Assembly (NCBI GenBank): GCA_015272325.1
Contig: JACYLU010000029.1
Span: forward strand, 1 to 64,000
Direction of reading: 5' to 3'
From: Synechococcales cyanobacterium C42_A2020_086
GTDB taxonomy: Bacteria; Cyanobacteriota; Cyanobacteriia; Elainellales; Elainellaceae
Length of the DNA stretch: 64,000 bases
Under the pieces are notes generated by a model. That model saw only the letters and a program-made list of their open reading frames with translations, did no database searches and was not told where the DNA came from. The first letter of the stretch is position 1; each line of letters starts with the position of its first letter. Positions 27,362-36,724 of the stretch are shown here, piece by piece. The translations under genes and the position numbers were made by a program.

Positions 27362-28186
27362 TCAGTAATTCTGGATCAGCAGCTCTTGCCCTAGGGCTGC
27401 ACCAGGTTGTTTGTAATTGTTCATGCCATACTGTAGAGTCCACTCTGTAATGGTGGCGAAGCTGAATAGCCTGCGGATTTCGGGAGAGTCGTCGTAGGTG
27501 ATAAGCCATCGATGGGGACAGCGACGCATCGCCTGAGCAAATCGCTCATGATCAAATACCGTATGCAGATTCCCCTTCAAGCCATACAGCTTCGATTTTG
27601 TGGCGCTAAGATAGGGCGGATCGAGAAAAATAAACACGTTCTCCCCATCTTTGAACAGCAGCTCTTCGTAGTCGCCGTTTGTAATCTGAACCGACGTCAG
27701 GAAACCCGAAAGATTGCGTAAACGCTCAATCGAGGAAGCAGTAAATCGGCGCTCAAATGCCTGCTGAGAATAGCCGCCAGAATCGACAGTGCCTGAGAAT
27801 GTAATACGGTTGAGAACAAAGAACCGCACGGCCCGCTCAAAATCGTTTAGCTTCAGATCGTCGCGGGTGAAATGCTGAAACAGCGCTCGGCCATCGCTGT
27901 ATTTCCGCCGGATGGTCTCGACTTCATTGGCGAGCCGCTCGGTATCGGTTTGGGCGTAGGTCCAGAAGCAGCAGAGATCGCTATTCAAGTCGTTGATCCA
28001 GTACCGTTGGATGCGGTTGCCAAACAACTGCTTCACTGCCAGCAACACCGATCCACCGCCGACAAACGGCTCTCTATATTCGCCAATCGTCAGCGGAATG
28101 TGAGGCAGGATTTTATCCAGTGCTTTCGATTTGCCACCGGGGTAGCGCAGCGGACTTTTGACTAGAGTGGGGGAATTGGCTCTCAT
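27362..28186 (-). CDS. Dam-like DNA adenine methyltransferase (D12 class)
   Basis: A 274-residue alpha-class N6-adenine methyltransferase. The SAM motif is LRYPGGKSKALDKILPHIP with FVGGGSVLLAV; the catalytic motif is FLDPPYLSATKSKLYG; the target-recognition region includes VRFFVLNRITFSGTVDSGGYSQQ. No restriction endonuclease adjoins it, so it is probably a solitary methylase. Many cyanobacteria carry such an enzyme that modifies GATC-type sites, which occur in their HIP1 repeats; the exact target is inference. The C-terminus LGQELLIQNY completes the family length. Confidence 0.9.
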   Translation of the reverse strand: MRANSPTLVKSPLRYPGGKSKALDKILPHIPLTIGEYREPFVGGGSVLLAVKQLFGNRIQRYWINDLNSDLCCFWTYAQTDTERLANEVETIRRKYSDGRALFQHFTRDDLKLNDFERAVRFFVLNRITFSGTVDSGGYSQQAFERRFTASSIERLRNLSGFLTSVQITNGDYEELLFKDGENVFIFLDPPYLSATKSKLYGLKGNLHTVFDHERFAQAMRRCPHRWLITYDDSPEIRRLFSFATITEWTLQYGMNNYKQPGAALGQELLIQNY

Positions 28187-28374
28187 CTTGATTTCTGAGC
28201 GACGCTTGATTGTACCTCAAGATCACCGTTCGTGCTGCCGAGGTCACTCCTGCCGTTCAGTACGGAATTGCCCACTCGGCGCGTGAAGTTGATCTCGTTA
28301 CAATGAAAAGTGTGATTACGAATTCAAGATTACGAAATAGACACAAGCTAGATACAAGGCAGATAGGTCAGACA

Positions 28375-28584
28375 ATGAGCCAACGACTGAAACGCTGGGA
28401 ATCACCCCGCAGAGAAGGCAGAAACGACAAAGGCAGAGGCGGCAGTGCCCGGCAGCGCCAGAAGCAGAAGCAGCTGAAAGCCCTGCGCCAAAGGCTGAAA
28501 CCCAACGACGGATCGCCTGAAGCTGCTAAACCTCAAGCTAAACCCCGCCCGAGAGGAGACGAGTTCTCCTCTTTGTGGTTTTAA
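28375..28584 (+). CDS. Small basic hypothetical protein
   Basis: A 69-residue protein from ATG 28375. It is rich in Lys, Arg and Gln (SARQRQKQKQLKALRQRLKP) and low in hydrophobic residues until the end (FSSLWF), so it is likely disordered and nucleic-acid-binding if real. The frame extends upstream to 28210 without clear coding character. It is divergent from the methylase gene with 188 bp between. I do not recognise a family. The strongly biased composition leaves some doubt that it is a gene. Confidence 0.45.
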   Translation: MSQRLKRWESPRREGRNDKGRGGSARQRQKQKQLKALRQRLKPNDGSPEAAKPQAKPRPRGDEFSSLWF

Positions 28585-28778
28585 AGGGTATTTTCCAGGT
28601 ATTTCCGTGTTTCAGATGAATCGGACCGATAATCTGACCGATCCATTAATGGGTGCCCTTGTCTACCCGTCGTCTATCAGCCGTCTATTAGCGAGCCAGT
28701 TGAATGCCTCTTCGTTCAGGTGCTTTCCTAGCAGCCATCACTGAGGCATTGAAGCGGCGGCATGCACCGTTTTGCATC

Positions 28779-31541
28779 CTAACCACGTAGCGGGAACCGC
28801 TGCTGCAGAAACGCCTCAGCCTCAGCTGGATTGTGGATCTCGCCATCCAACGTAGCGGCCAGCAGGGCTGCTAGGATTGACTTGTATTGGCGACCAGGTT
28901 TGTAGCCTAGGCGCTTCAGGTCGTTGCCATCTAGAGGTGCTTTCACCGCTGCCCACTGCGTCAAGTAACGCCAGATTTGCCGCCGCACAAAACGCGAGCT
29001 AGTAGCTGCCAGCAAAATCAGCATCGGCAGATCGTAAGCGCTGAGCTGTTGCGCCACCTGACTGGGCCGTTGGCACTGCGGCAGCGTTTGGATCAGGTCT
29101 GCTTGAGCCTCGTTGAGATCCCGCAGCCGGTTGAGGCTATCGGCCGGCAGTTGAAAGCTAGTAGCAACATGCAGCCGGGCTTCGGGGTCGAGATGGCTGA
29201 GGATCAGCTCTAGCAACATGAGCCAATGGGGAACGGTTTGATTAGGATCAAAGCGCCTCAGGCTGCGATCAATGAGCCGCAACTGCCACCAGAGGGTTTC
29301 GGTCATGTCTAGGCTGGGATGAATGCAGCAGAGGGCCCCTAGATCGGCTAGTAGCTTGAGCGCCGGTCGCCAGTAGTCTGCCTCCAGGATGTACTTGAGT
29401 TCCTGCCGCAGCCGGGTTTGCAGGGCTGGCGTTTTTGCCATTTCGTCTTGAATGCGGTGATAGATGCCGCTGGCAATCGCATGACGAATGTAGCCCTCAG
29501 TTTGGGGGTCGATCTGAAAATTCAGCCGCACGGCAAACCGCACCGCTCGGTAGATGCGCGTTGGGTCTTCAATAAAACTATTGGCGTGCAGCACCCGAAT
29601 TTGCCGCAACTCGAGATCGAGCAAGCCACCGAAGAAGTCGAGCATTTCCCAGGCGCGTGGAGAGGTTAGCCGGATCGCCAGGGCATTGATGGTAAAGTCT
29701 CGCCGGTAGAGGTCCTGACGAATCGAGCTAGCTTCGACTTCGGGATTCGCAGCTGGATAGGGATAAAACTCAGTGCGGGCTGTAGCGATGTCAATCCACA
29801 GCGAATCCAGCTCCGGATCGTGGTGCCACAGTAAGGCCGCGGTTTGAAAGCGCCCGTGAACTTGCAGCCGTGCCGCAGGATAAAGCGACTGTAAGGCCCG
29901 CGCCAGCTCAACCCCCGCTCCTTGATCGGCCGCCCTATGGAAGCCGTCCACCACCAGATCAATATCGTCAATCAACAGAGATTCGTGGGGAGGAGTCAGC
30001 AGCAGATCCCGTACCGCTCCCCCGACTAAATAAAGCTGCCAGCCGCGCTCTTCTGCCTGCTGAGCCGCCTGCATGAGCACGTCCCAGAGCGGTGGAACCA
30101 GCCGTGTTTGCAGCACATGCCCGACCACCTCCGGCAGCAAGCAGCGTTCCCGCAGCGATGAGGCACGGGCAGCGTCATCCTCGGGCCAGTCAGTCCAGTC
30201 GGAATGGTTGCGGATGCCCTGCTGATGTAGCTGCCGCAGTACGTCGGTCCGGGTGACAATACCCACGAGTTGCCCCTCCTCCAACACAGGTAACCGTCCA
30301 ATGTTAAAGGTCATCATTAGTGACTCGATCTCAGGCAGTGGCGTCGCTGGCGTGATTGTTTTGAGATTCGTTGCCATGTAGCCCTTGACTGGCGCGTGGC
30401 TAAACCCGTGGTGCAAGGCAATATCGAGATCGCGGCGGGAAATGACACCCACAAGCTGCCCTTGAGCGTCTACGACCGACAATCCCGAATGCCCATAGCG
30501 CAGCAGAATCCGTTGTGCTTCGGCAATCGTGGTTTCGGGGCGGATGGTGCGCACCGGCGATGACATGAGTTCGCGGGCGGTGGGCGGCTGAGGAATCTGC
30601 TGCCGCAGCTGGGTCAAAATCTGCTCTAGGACCAGCGGCGGATCCAGGCTACGCACCGTCAGAGCAGCTGCCTTGGGATGGCCACCGCCCCCCCAAGCCT
30701 GAAACAGCTCTCCCAGATTAATCCCTTCGGTAGAAGCGGCTCCAGCACTACCCCGCGAGCGCCCAATCACTGTCAGCCGCTCCTCGGACGACTCGCCACC
30801 ATAGCGGACTGCCAGCAGCAGTATGTCCGCCTCGGTCAGGCTGAGCAGACGGGCCGCTAAGCTAGAAAGTCCTGGCATGTAGGATTCCACCGGCAGCAGC
30901 ACCCAGGCCAGCACATAGCCCCGCACAACTTCGGTATGCAGCTTATCAAGGGCGAGGGTAAGCAAATCCTGTAAGGGTGCCGACAGCCCTGGCTCCACAT
31001 ATTCGGCAATGGCCCGTAGACTCGCTCCCTGCTGCATCAACCAAGTCAGGGCGGCTGCATCGCGCACTGTTGTATGGTCAAAGGTGAGAGACCCTGTATC
31101 CACATGGATGCCCAGCGCCATCACCGTTGCTTCTGAGGCAGTGAGATCGAGCGATTGGGCTTGCAGTTGCTCGACGATCAGGGTCGTCACGGCACCCACG
31201 GCTTCTGTGATCACCTGAGTTGCAGCAATGTCGCTGTTTGCTTCAAGGTGATGGTCGTAAATCGTAATGTCTACACCGGGTAAATCGAGCCATTCGGCAG
31301 CTTTGCCTAACCGCTCGCGTGATTGCGTATCCACGATGCTAATACTGCGGATTTGGGCCGGATTCACCGAGCGACGCTCGATCAGCGCATACTCATCGCG
31401 GTGCAGTGCCAAAAAATCGCGCACGGCCGGGTGAGCACCTCCAGTGAGAACAATTCTGGCACCCGGTTTGAGGCGAGCCAAGCCAACGGCGGCTCCCAGC
31501 GTGTCAAAGTCGGCGGTCGTGTGGCATAGGATGAGGTCCAT
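28779..31541 (-). CDS. DHH phosphoesterase - CBS - tRNA nucleotidyltransferase fusion
   Basis: A 920-residue three-part protein from ATG 31541 (MDLILCHTTADFDTLGAAVGL). Residues 1-315 are a DHH/DHHA1 phosphoesterase (DFDTLG, IYDHHLEAN, DTGSLTFDHT, GGGGHPKAA). Residues 320-435 carry two CBS domains (SSPVRTIRPETTIAEAQRILL and MATNLKTITPATPLPEIESLM). Residues 475-920 are a class II CCA-adding/poly(A) polymerase head and neck (YLVGGAVRDLLL, DDIDLVV, RRDFTINALAI). In Aquifex and some cyanobacteria, separate CC- and A-adding enzymes exist, and the longer, DHH-CBS-fused form is one of them. I cannot tell which specificity this has. It would repair tRNA 3' ends; the tRNA in this window lacks encoded CCA. 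Confidence 0.9.
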   Translation of the reverse strand: MDLILCHTTADFDTLGAAVGLARLKPGARIVLTGGAHPAVRDFLALHRDEYALIERRSVNPAQIRSISIVDTQSRERLGKAAEWLDLPGVDITIYDHHLEANSDIAATQVITEAVGAVTTLIVEQLQAQSLDLTASEATVMALGIHVDTGSLTFDHTTVRDAAALTWLMQQGASLRAIAEYVEPGLSAPLQDLLTLALDKLHTEVVRGYVLAWVLLPVESYMPGLSSLAARLLSLTEADILLLAVRYGGESSEERLTVIGRSRGSAGAASTEGINLGELFQAWGGGGHPKAAALTVRSLDPPLVLEQILTQLRQQIPQPPTARELMSSPVRTIRPETTIAEAQRILLRYGHSGLSVVDAQGQLVGVISRRDLDIALHHGFSHAPVKGYMATNLKTITPATPLPEIESLMMTFNIGRLPVLEEGQLVGIVTRTDVLRQLHQQGIRNHSDWTDWPEDDAARASSLRERCLLPEVVGHVLQTRLVPPLWDVLMQAAQQAEERGWQLYLVGGAVRDLLLTPPHESLLIDDIDLVVDGFHRAADQGAGVELARALQSLYPAARLQVHGRFQTAALLWHHDPELDSLWIDIATARTEFYPYPAANPEVEASSIRQDLYRRDFTINALAIRLTSPRAWEMLDFFGGLLDLELRQIRVLHANSFIEDPTRIYRAVRFAVRLNFQIDPQTEGYIRHAIASGIYHRIQDEMAKTPALQTRLRQELKYILEADYWRPALKLLADLGALCCIHPSLDMTETLWWQLRLIDRSLRRFDPNQTVPHWLMLLELILSHLDPEARLHVATSFQLPADSLNRLRDLNEAQADLIQTLPQCQRPSQVAQQLSAYDLPMLILLAATSSRFVRRQIWRYLTQWAAVKAPLDGNDLKRLGYKPGRQYKSILAALLAATLDGEIHNPAEAEAFLQQRFPLRG

Positions 31542-31677
31542 CCCGGGTTTTCCTGACGGTGTTGATATTGGATAGCTTAACTTGAGTTTGCGATCCGTAC
31601 CGATTGAGTCACCAGCCGGAAGTTCCCCTATGCTGAGGAAATCGATAATCGATAGTGCAGAAGGTGATGGACGGTAA

Positions 31678-33561
31678 ATGAACGGCATGCGACGTTGGGT
31701 ACTTGGAGTTTGGGTGTGTCTTGTGGTCTTGCTGCTCGGGCTAAGCGGCTGCCGACCGACAGGCTTCAAAACAGAAGCAGCGGCAGTGCCACAGCTCGTT
31801 CTCACGACCTTGCAGGATCCCAAAACCTTTAACTTTGCGTTGAATCAGGAGTTTCCCAGTATTTTCCTGTTTTGCTTTCGCGGACTGACTCGCGAAGAAG
31901 GCACCACCGGGGAACTGCAACCCGATCTAGCGGAGTCGTGGCAGATCTCGCCCGACCAGCGGCGGATTGTTTTCACATTGCGAGATGGGCTGCGATGGTC
32001 GGATGGGCAACCCCTTACCGCCGATGATGTGGTTTTCACCTATCGCGATGTCATTTTCAACCCCAAAATTCCGGCAGAAGCTCAGGAGGTGCTGCGAATT
32101 GGCGACAGCCGCACACTGCCCGAGGTGCGCAAACTCGACGAGCGGCGCGTGGAATTTCTGCTGGCAGAACCCTTTGCACCGTTTCTAGCCGCAACAGCAG
32201 GCCCCCCCACCGACATTGTGATTCTGCCCAAGCATGTGCTGGAATCCTCGGTGCAGACCCTCGATGCCAATGGCAACCCTCTATTTCTCTCGACCTGGGG
32301 CACCAATACTGATCCGCGGCAGATTGTCGTCAACGGTCCTTACCAGATCGAATCCTATCGTCCCGGTGAGCGGGTAATCTATCGCCGCAATCCCTACTAC
32401 TGGGAGCGCGACGCCCAAGGCCAGCCCTTGCCATACGTGGAGCGAATTATTTGGCAGATTGCTGAATCAACGGATAGCCAGCTCCTATCCTTTCGTTCCG
32501 GCGATCTAGATGTGATGGGGGATGTCCGCCCACTGCGCCCCGAGTATTTTTCGCTGCTGAAGCGGGAGGAAGAACGCGGTCGGTTTACCATCTATGTCGG
32601 CGGTCCGTGGTCAGGCACCACATTCATTACCTTTAACCTCAATCAAGGCAAAAACGCCAAAGGACAACCGTTTGTGAATCCGGTGAAGTCGCGCTGGTTT
32701 AACACACTGGAATTTCGTCAGGCAATTGCCTATGCAATCAACCGTCCGCGGATCATCAACAATATCTATCGCGGCATCAGCGAACTGCAAAATTCCCCAA
32801 TTTCGGTGCAAAGTCCCTATTATTTGCCCCCTGAGCAGGGGCTGCGTGTATATGACTACAACCCCGATCGAGCCAAGCAGCTCTTGCAGTCGGTAGGGTT
32901 TCGCTACAGCGCCACTGGCGAGTTGCGCGATGCCGAAGGCAACCCAGTAGAATTCACACTGCACACAAACGCCGGCAACAAGATTCGAGAAGCAATGGGT
33001 ACCCAAATTCGCGAGGACTTAGCTCAGATCGGCATTCGCGTTAACTTCAGGCCAATCAATTTCAACACTCTAATCGGCAAAACGAGTGATACCCGCGATT
33101 GGGACTGCGTTTTACTCGGTTTCACAGGCGGCGTTGAACCCCACGCAGGAGCCAATCTCTGGATGAGTAACGGCAGCTCACATCTATTCAATCTGGGACC
33201 GCAGCCCGGACAACCCGCCATGACAGACTGGGTTGTATCCGATTGGGAGCAAGAAATTGATCGCTTGTTCCAGGCAGGGGCGCGACAGTTTGACCCAGCT
33301 CTACGCAAGCCGTATTACGATCGTTTTCAACAAATCGCCCAGGAACAACTGCCCGTGATTCACTTGGTGCATGAAATTGCGTTGATGGCTGTACGCAATC
33401 GAGTAGAGGGCATAGATTACAATGGCCTACCAAGTTGGGGGCTTTGGAATATTCAATACCTTAATATTCAAGATAGTTCTCAAGATAGTTCGAGTCCTGC
33501 AGATCACAAGAGCAGCACAAGCAGAATGGGGAACACTATAAAGTACGCTATTGGCAAATAG
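31678..33561 (+). CDS. Peptide/oligopeptide-type ABC transporter substrate-binding lipoprotein
   Basis: A 627-residue periplasmic binding protein of the SBP_bac_5 (DppA/OppA) family. The N-terminus MRRWVLGVWVCLVVLLLGLSGC is a lipoprotein signal with the lipobox Cys at residue 25. The domain begins LTTLQDPKTFNFALNQEFPS and includes LAESWQISPDQRRIVFTLRD, LRWSDGQPLTADDVVFTYRD and VVNGPYQIESYRPGERVIYRRNPYYW. A low-complexity Ser-rich tail ends it. ATG 31687 is an alternative start. No permease or ATPase genes adjoin. The ligand may be a peptide, nickel or another solute. Confidence 0.9.
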   Translation: MNGMRRWVLGVWVCLVVLLLGLSGCRPTGFKTEAAAVPQLVLTTLQDPKTFNFALNQEFPSIFLFCFRGLTREEGTTGELQPDLAESWQISPDQRRIVFTLRDGLRWSDGQPLTADDVVFTYRDVIFNPKIPAEAQEVLRIGDSRTLPEVRKLDERRVEFLLAEPFAPFLAATAGPPTDIVILPKHVLESSVQTLDANGNPLFLSTWGTNTDPRQIVVNGPYQIESYRPGERVIYRRNPYYWERDAQGQPLPYVERIIWQIAESTDSQLLSFRSGDLDVMGDVRPLRPEYFSLLKREEERGRFTIYVGGPWSGTTFITFNLNQGKNAKGQPFVNPVKSRWFNTLEFRQAIAYAINRPRIINNIYRGISELQNSPISVQSPYYLPPEQGLRVYDYNPDRAKQLLQSVGFRYSATGELRDAEGNPVEFTLHTNAGNKIREAMGTQIREDLAQIGIRVNFRPINFNTLIGKTSDTRDWDCVLLGFTGGVEPHAGANLWMSNGSSHLFNLGPQPGQPAMTDWVVSDWEQEIDRLFQAGARQFDPALRKPYYDRFQQIAQEQLPVIHLVHEIALMAVRNRVEGIDYNGLPSWGLWNIQYLNIQDSSQDSSSPADHKSSTSRMGNTIKYAIGK

Positions 33562-33810
33562 GTTTGAACTACAAAGAAAATTCTAAAGTGTAAGAAACAG
33601 GATATTATAACGCAGCTTCTATAGCAAAGCATCTTCCTAGAAACTGAAAAAACTGACGGAATGCCTCAGCAAGAGGAGACACCTCTTCGCTCAAGCAGCC
33701 CGCCAGTTTACTACTAAGCATTCTAATCTATCTGTCGCGATTAGTCTGCCTTAAGCATTTGCCTTAAGCAATCGATGGTCAATTGCTAGTTTAGCTAGTT
33801 TAGACAGATC
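33562..33810. other. Intergenic region between convergent genes, with two tandem repeats
   Basis: No gene seen. It holds TGCCTTAAGCA twice (33747-33757 and 33760-33770) and GCTAGTTTA twice in tandem (33785-33802). No clear terminator is visible. Confidence 0.4.
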
Positions 33811-34020
33811 CTAGCGAGCATAAGGCAACAGGTGCAGAATGTCGCGGACAACACTGTAACCAGCAATATCCCACAGTAGATAAGCCAAGAAACCGATCAT
33901 CGCCAGACGACCATTCCAAATCTCAGCTTGCGGAGTGAAGCCAAACAAAAAAGCGTTCCGATCACGGCCGTTAAACTCTTGAGCAACGGGAGGCAGATTA
34001 GTAGGATTTTGCGTTTCCAT
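33811..34020 (-). CDS. hli: High-light-inducible protein (one-helix chlorophyll a/b-binding family)
   Basis: A 69-residue thylakoid protein with one membrane helix. The signature is FTPQAEIWNGRLAMIGFLAYLLWDI, including the Glu, Asn and Arg that ligate chlorophyll. The soluble N-terminus (PPVAQEFNGRDRNAFLFG) is also typical. HLIPs bind chlorophyll and carotenoid, quench excess energy and assist photosystem assembly under light stress. CAGGAGAAC precedes the ATG. An RpaB/HLR1-like element would be expected upstream; a partial candidate is noted separately. Confidence 0.95.
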   Translation of the reverse strand: METQNPTNLPPVAQEFNGRDRNAFLFGFTPQAEIWNGRLAMIGFLAYLLWDIAGYSVVRDILHLLPYAR

Positions 34021-34650
34021 GGACAGTTCTCCTGTGGTCTAGCGTGAGGTCTAACGAATGTAACGTTATGTTTCAAACGGTACTGATCCCCACAGGTCTT
34101 GATATCTGTCTAAAGAGAGAAGTCGTAGAGAAGCGGTATCAGGTTAAGAAACACCGGCTGGTTGTTTATCAGGCATTAACCTGTTGCAATCGCTGCATTC
34201 CGCCTGTATGCTTCAGAATTCATTTTCATTCATGAGATTCGTTCATTAGAGAAATTGAAAATTAAAATTCTGGATGGCATAACTCAAGTTTAATAAATGG
34301 TTTAATAAACGAATTTATAAGGTCTTTACAAGATCTTCTTTACAAGATCTTTAGAGAAAAGGAATTATCAGTATAAAGTATCCGTGATAAGTCGCATCAG
34401 ATTATCTATGCCATCGAGCTGAACCCACCACAGAACGGTAGCTATTGCTCTATTGGATAGCACTCAGAGGAATTTTCCCTGTACAGAGTTGCATTGAGGC
34501 TATAGAGAGCCACGCTCAAGAATTGAGCCAAATCTGAGAACACGCTCGGATATTGATCCCTCTCTTGAGAGATGAGAAACCGATTCTAGATATGTCACCT
34601 TACTAGCTAGTTGTATTCAAGACACAACTAGACAACGAGAGGAGAACACA
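34021..34650. other. Divergent regulatory region between hli and the hemerythrin gene
   Basis: No gene in 630 bp. It is AT-rich from 34240 to 34400 and carries an exact tandem pair of the 14-mer TCTTTACAAGATCT (34323-34350). GAGAGGAG at 34638-34645 is the ribosome-binding site of the gene at 34651. Confidence 0.5.
34050..34064 (-). promoter_or_regulatory. Possible degenerate HLR1 (RpaB) element upstream of hli
   Basis: Read on the minus strand the site is GTTACATTCGTTAGA: one perfect GTTACA half-site and one imperfect half nine bases on. The known HLR1 spacing is ten, so this is only a candidate. Confidence 0.2.
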
Positions 34651-35688
34651 ATGGTAACGAGCCTTGATGACGCAAAGCGGACAGCAATTGCTTCCAAGCT
34701 AGAAGATATGAAACTTGTGCAGAATCTACTCATTGCCACTGAGCAATCGCTGATGTCTGCTTGTAATGATGCTGATATTCGTGAGCGTTTACAGAAGATG
34801 CTCGACGATGACCAAAAGAACATGGGGATTCTCGATACGGTTATCGTACAGTATGGGGTGAAAGGCGAGCCTAAGTCCACGACTCGAGAAATGATGCAGA
34901 AAGTGCAGAGCTTGATGCAAGGATCTGAGCTGTCTCTCTACGAAAAGTTTGCTCAGTTTGAGCTGTTGAAGCATGGTCAAACTATGAGTGGGCTGTTGAT
35001 CCACAAAGCGGCTCAGGTCGTGGGTGCCGACATCGAGGCTGCAATTACGCCGCTGAATACAGTGAACTTCGAGAACCGGGCGCATCAAGAACAGCTAAAA
35101 GGAATTCTGGAAGTCATTGGTGTTCGCGAGTTGACTGGTAAAGATGCCGATCAAGGAATCTGGGCCCGAGTGCAAGACGCAGTTGCGGCTCTCTCGGGTG
35201 TGGCAGGTAGCGTGATCAGCCGCACCGATGACGAGATGAACATCCAGGATATTATCCGGATGGATCATCAGAAGGTGAACGTGCTGTTCGGGCAGATCGA
35301 AAGCACTGATGATCCGCAGGAGATCCAGGAGTACTTTGGTCAACTCTACAAAGACCTGACAGTCCATGCGGAAGCGGAAGAACAGGTGGTTTACCCAGCG
35401 GTGCGCCCCTTCTATGGCGAGCACGACACCCAAGAGCTGTACGACGAACAGGCTGAAATGAAGGTGATTCTGGATTCGCTGAAGTCGATGAATCCTACCT
35501 CGCCTCAGTTCAAGCAAGAGATCAAGCGTTTGAAAGACATAGTGATGGATCACGTGCGGCAGGAAGAGAGCACCATGTTTGCTGCCATCCGTAACAATTG
35601 CAGCGATGAGCAGAAAGAGCAGTTGGCTACTCAGTTCAAGACCGCAAAGCGAGAACTGCAAGATCGTCTATCTGCTTCCATGAAGTAG
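34651..35688 (+). CDS. Two-domain ferritin-like/hemerythrin protein
   Basis: A 345-residue cytosolic protein. Residues 1-165 are an all-helical ferritin-like part (KLEDMKLVQNLLIATEQSLMSACND). A Gly/Ala linker follows near 170-190. Residues 195-345 form a hemerythrin HHE domain with iron-binding residues in IRMDHQKVNVLFGQIE, VHAEAEEQVVYPAV, YDEQAEMKVIL and MDHVRQEESTMFAAI. Hemerythrin domains hold a di-iron site that binds oxygen or reacts with NO or peroxide. A strong ribosome-binding site and a strong terminator bracket it, and the next gene is a stress-type SDR, so an oxidative or light-stress role is likely (inference). Confidence 0.88.
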   Translation: MVTSLDDAKRTAIASKLEDMKLVQNLLIATEQSLMSACNDADIRERLQKMLDDDQKNMGILDTVIVQYGVKGEPKSTTREMMQKVQSLMQGSELSLYEKFAQFELLKHGQTMSGLLIHKAAQVVGADIEAAITPLNTVNFENRAHQEQLKGILEVIGVRELTGKDADQGIWARVQDAVAALSGVAGSVISRTDDEMNIQDIIRMDHQKVNVLFGQIESTDDPQEIQEYFGQLYKDLTVHAEAEEQVVYPAVRPFYGEHDTQELYDEQAEMKVILDSLKSMNPTSPQFKQEIKRLKDIVMDHVRQEESTMFAAIRNNCSDEQKEQLATQFKTAKRELQDRLSASMK

Positions 35689-35698
35689 GTTGAACCAG

Positions 35699-35739
35699 CG
35701 CGGGCAGGGGTATAGAGTGCCTCTCGCCCGCGTTCTTTT
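35699..35739 (+). terminator. Rho-independent terminator after the hemerythrin gene
   Basis: CGCGGGC at 35699-35705 pairs with GCCCGCG at 35726-35732, with further inner pairs, followed by TTCTTTT. Confidence 0.85.
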
Positions 35740-35856
35740 CAATCCTGCCTATTGCAGGTTAAGACGCACTGTTCAGACTGGCAAGGGATGCGATTAGGCT
35801 AAAGCCAACGCCATAGCAGCCTGCAAACAGCAGCCTATAAACTGGGAGACACAAGC

Positions 35857-36720
35857 ATGACTCAAACGAAAGAACATCTGCAACCACCCCAAGAGCAGAG
35901 TCAGCAGCCGGGCTTAGAGACCGAAATGACGCCGGCACCCAAAGCAGAAGACTCCAACTATCGTGGTAGTGACAAGCTCAAAGGCAAGGTCGCGCTAATT
36001 ACCGGCGGTGATAGCGGCATTGGGCGTGCCGTTGCGATTGTATTTGCTAAGGAAGGAGCTGATGTTGCCGTTGCCTATCTGAACGAACATCAAGATGCCG
36101 AAGAGACCAAGCGGCGAGTGGAGCACGAAGGGCGGCGCTGCATTCTTATGGCAGGTGACATTGGCGATGAATCGTTTTGCCAAAAGCTGGTACAAGATAC
36201 CGTAAAGGCATTTGGAAAGCTGGATATTCTGGTCAATAATGCCGCTGAACAGCATCCCCAGGAGAGCATCGAGCAGATTAGCGCCGAGCAACTCGAGCGG
36301 ACCTTCCGCACCAATATTTTCTCTATGTTCTATCTCACCAAGGCGGCACTGCCCCATCTCAAAGAAGGCAGCACGATTATCAATACCACCTCGGTTACAG
36401 CCTATAAGGGCAACCCGCAACTCTTAGACTATTCAACCACCAAGGGAGCCATTGTTGCCTTTACCCGCTCTCTGTCGCAAGCACTCGTTGAGAAGGGTAT
36501 CCGCGTCAATGGAGTTGCTCCGGGGCCGATTTGGACTCCCTTGATTCCAGCAACCTTCCCGGCTGAGAAGGTAGCTAGCTTTGGGCAGCAAGTTCCAATG
36601 CAGCGAGCTGGACAGCCAGAAGAAATAGCGCCCAGCTACGTGTTTCTAGCATCGGATGACTCGTCCTATATGTCGGGACAAATTCTCCACCCCAATGGAG
36701 GCGAAGTCGTCAACGGTTAG
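35857..36720 (+). CDS. SDR-family oxidoreductase (YghA/general-stress type)
   Basis: A 287-residue short-chain dehydrogenase. A polar 45-residue N-terminal extension (Gln/Pro-rich) precedes the Rossmann fold: VALITGGDSGIGRAVAIVFA (cofactor loop), LVNNAAEQHP, the catalytic Ser in NTTSVTAYKGNP and the YSTTKGAIVAFTRSL Tyr-Lys pair. C-terminal NGVAPGPIWTPLIPATFP and YMSGQILHPNGGEVVNG match the YghA-like subgroup, often induced by osmotic or general stress. Substrate unknown. Its stop is four bases from the stop of uraD on the other strand. Confidence 0.9.
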   Translation: MTQTKEHLQPPQEQSQQPGLETEMTPAPKAEDSNYRGSDKLKGKVALITGGDSGIGRAVAIVFAKEGADVAVAYLNEHQDAEETKRRVEHEGRRCILMAGDIGDESFCQKLVQDTVKAFGKLDILVNNAAEQHPQESIEQISAEQLERTFRTNIFSMFYLTKAALPHLKEGSTIINTTSVTAYKGNPQLLDYSTTKGAIVAFTRSLSQALVEKGIRVNGVAPGPIWTPLIPATFPAEKVASFGQQVPMQRAGQPEEIAPSYVFLASDDSSYMSGQILHPNGGEVVNG

Positions 36721-36724
36721 CGCT

